Of a stretch of 32,358 nt of DNA, positions 32,288 through 32,358 are shown piece after piece; the first letter of the stretch is position 1, and every line of letters starts with the position of its first letter. The DNA is from Deltaproteobacteria bacterium. Lineage in GTDB: Bacteria > Bdellovibrionota > UBA1018 > UBA923. Location of the stretch: assembly GCA_016186905.1 (NCBI GenBank), contig JACPKS010000002.1, positions 1 to 32,358 on the forward strand, given 5' to 3'. The notes beneath the pieces are model-generated. The model was not told the origin of the DNA, ran no database searches, and saw nothing but the letters and a program-made list of their open reading frames with translations. A program made the position numbers and the translations under genes.

Positions 32288-32358
32288 ATGACCGAGAAGA
32301 AATACACCAGCATCGGCGGTCAGGCGGTCATCGAAGGAGTGATGATGCGTTCGCCGCA
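32288..32358 (+). CDS. DUF1385 family membrane protein, 3' end outside window
   Basis: The ATG at 32288 opens a frame that reads TEKKYTSIGGQAVIEGVMMR-SP and runs off the end of the window. GGQAVIEGVMMRSP is the N-terminal signature of the DUF1385 family, predicted membrane proteins often encoded between rho or rpmE and prfA-prmC. Only 23 codons are visible, so nothing more can be said about its function. Confidence 0.85.
   Translation, partial: MTEKKYTSIGGQAVIEGVMMRSP

Overview
The window is chromosomal DNA of a Gram-negative bacterium. It encodes lipid A synthesis (LpxC), a LolA-type lipoprotein carrier, a heptosyltransferase-like enzyme, outer-membrane beta-barrels and lipobox-bearing lipoproteins. 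Coding DNA is G+C-rich and RuvC, RuvA, the flippase and MltG use GTG or TTG starts, while several intergenic stretches and the hip region are clearly A+T-rich. Gene content (RuvCAB, YajQ-RimO, Rho followed by a DUF1385 gene, serine-palmitoyltransferase-like enzyme, and a winged-helix regulator of a type I associate with Bdellovibrio-like genomes) suggests Bdellovibrionota or a neighbouring former deltaproteobacterial group; that assignment is inference.

Layout. 1-1140: 3' part of an outer-membrane beta-barrel gene. 1174-5297: glycosyltransferase cluster with two paralogous GT2-like genes on either side of a GT9 gene, plus a further GT2 gene. 5348-9143: an orphan secreted protein, then an apparent three-gene operon (TatT-like periplasmic helical repeat protein, outer-membrane barrel, coiled-coil lipoprotein) behind a good sigma70-type promoter. 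9156-13009: UDP-glucose dehydrogenase, a WaaE-like GT2, a class I glutamine amidotransferase and a UPF0104-type flippase-like membrane protein. 13081-14261: an OmpR-type regulator with an altered phosphorylation pocket, convergent with an orphan gene. 14572-16898: an alpha-oxoamine synthase translationally coupled to a GNAT-fold protein resembling bacterial ceramide synthase, probably the first steps of sphingolipid synthesis. 16943-19163: ruvCAB. 19164-19494: a non-coding gap with two DnaA-box matches. 19495-20442: lpxC. 20544-20620: tRNA-Pro(GGG).

20625-22260: a three-gene hipB-hipS-hipT-like toxin-antitoxin locus on the minus strand, beginning 5 bp past the tRNA, with three evenly spaced palindromic operators. 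22282-23374: crcB with two DUF190 genes (fluoride export). 23555-24133: an exported dual-specificity-type phosphatase. 24224-26188: SIS-domain protein and NadA. 26366-26428: a 20-residue lysine-rich micro-gene. 26648-29237: lolA, yajQ, rimO. 29206-29639: a self-regulated-looking winged-helix gene with a possible 39-codon partner. 29831-30907: mltG. 31013-32260: rho. 32288-end: start of a DUF1385 gene.

Most genes serve the envelope (LPS core, lipid A, sphingolipid, lipoprotein trafficking, peptidoglycan) or core DNA/RNA functions. The accessory part is the A+T-rich hip locus beside the tRNA and, to a lesser degree, the winged-helix locus. No insertion sequence, CRISPR array or rRNA gene was seen.
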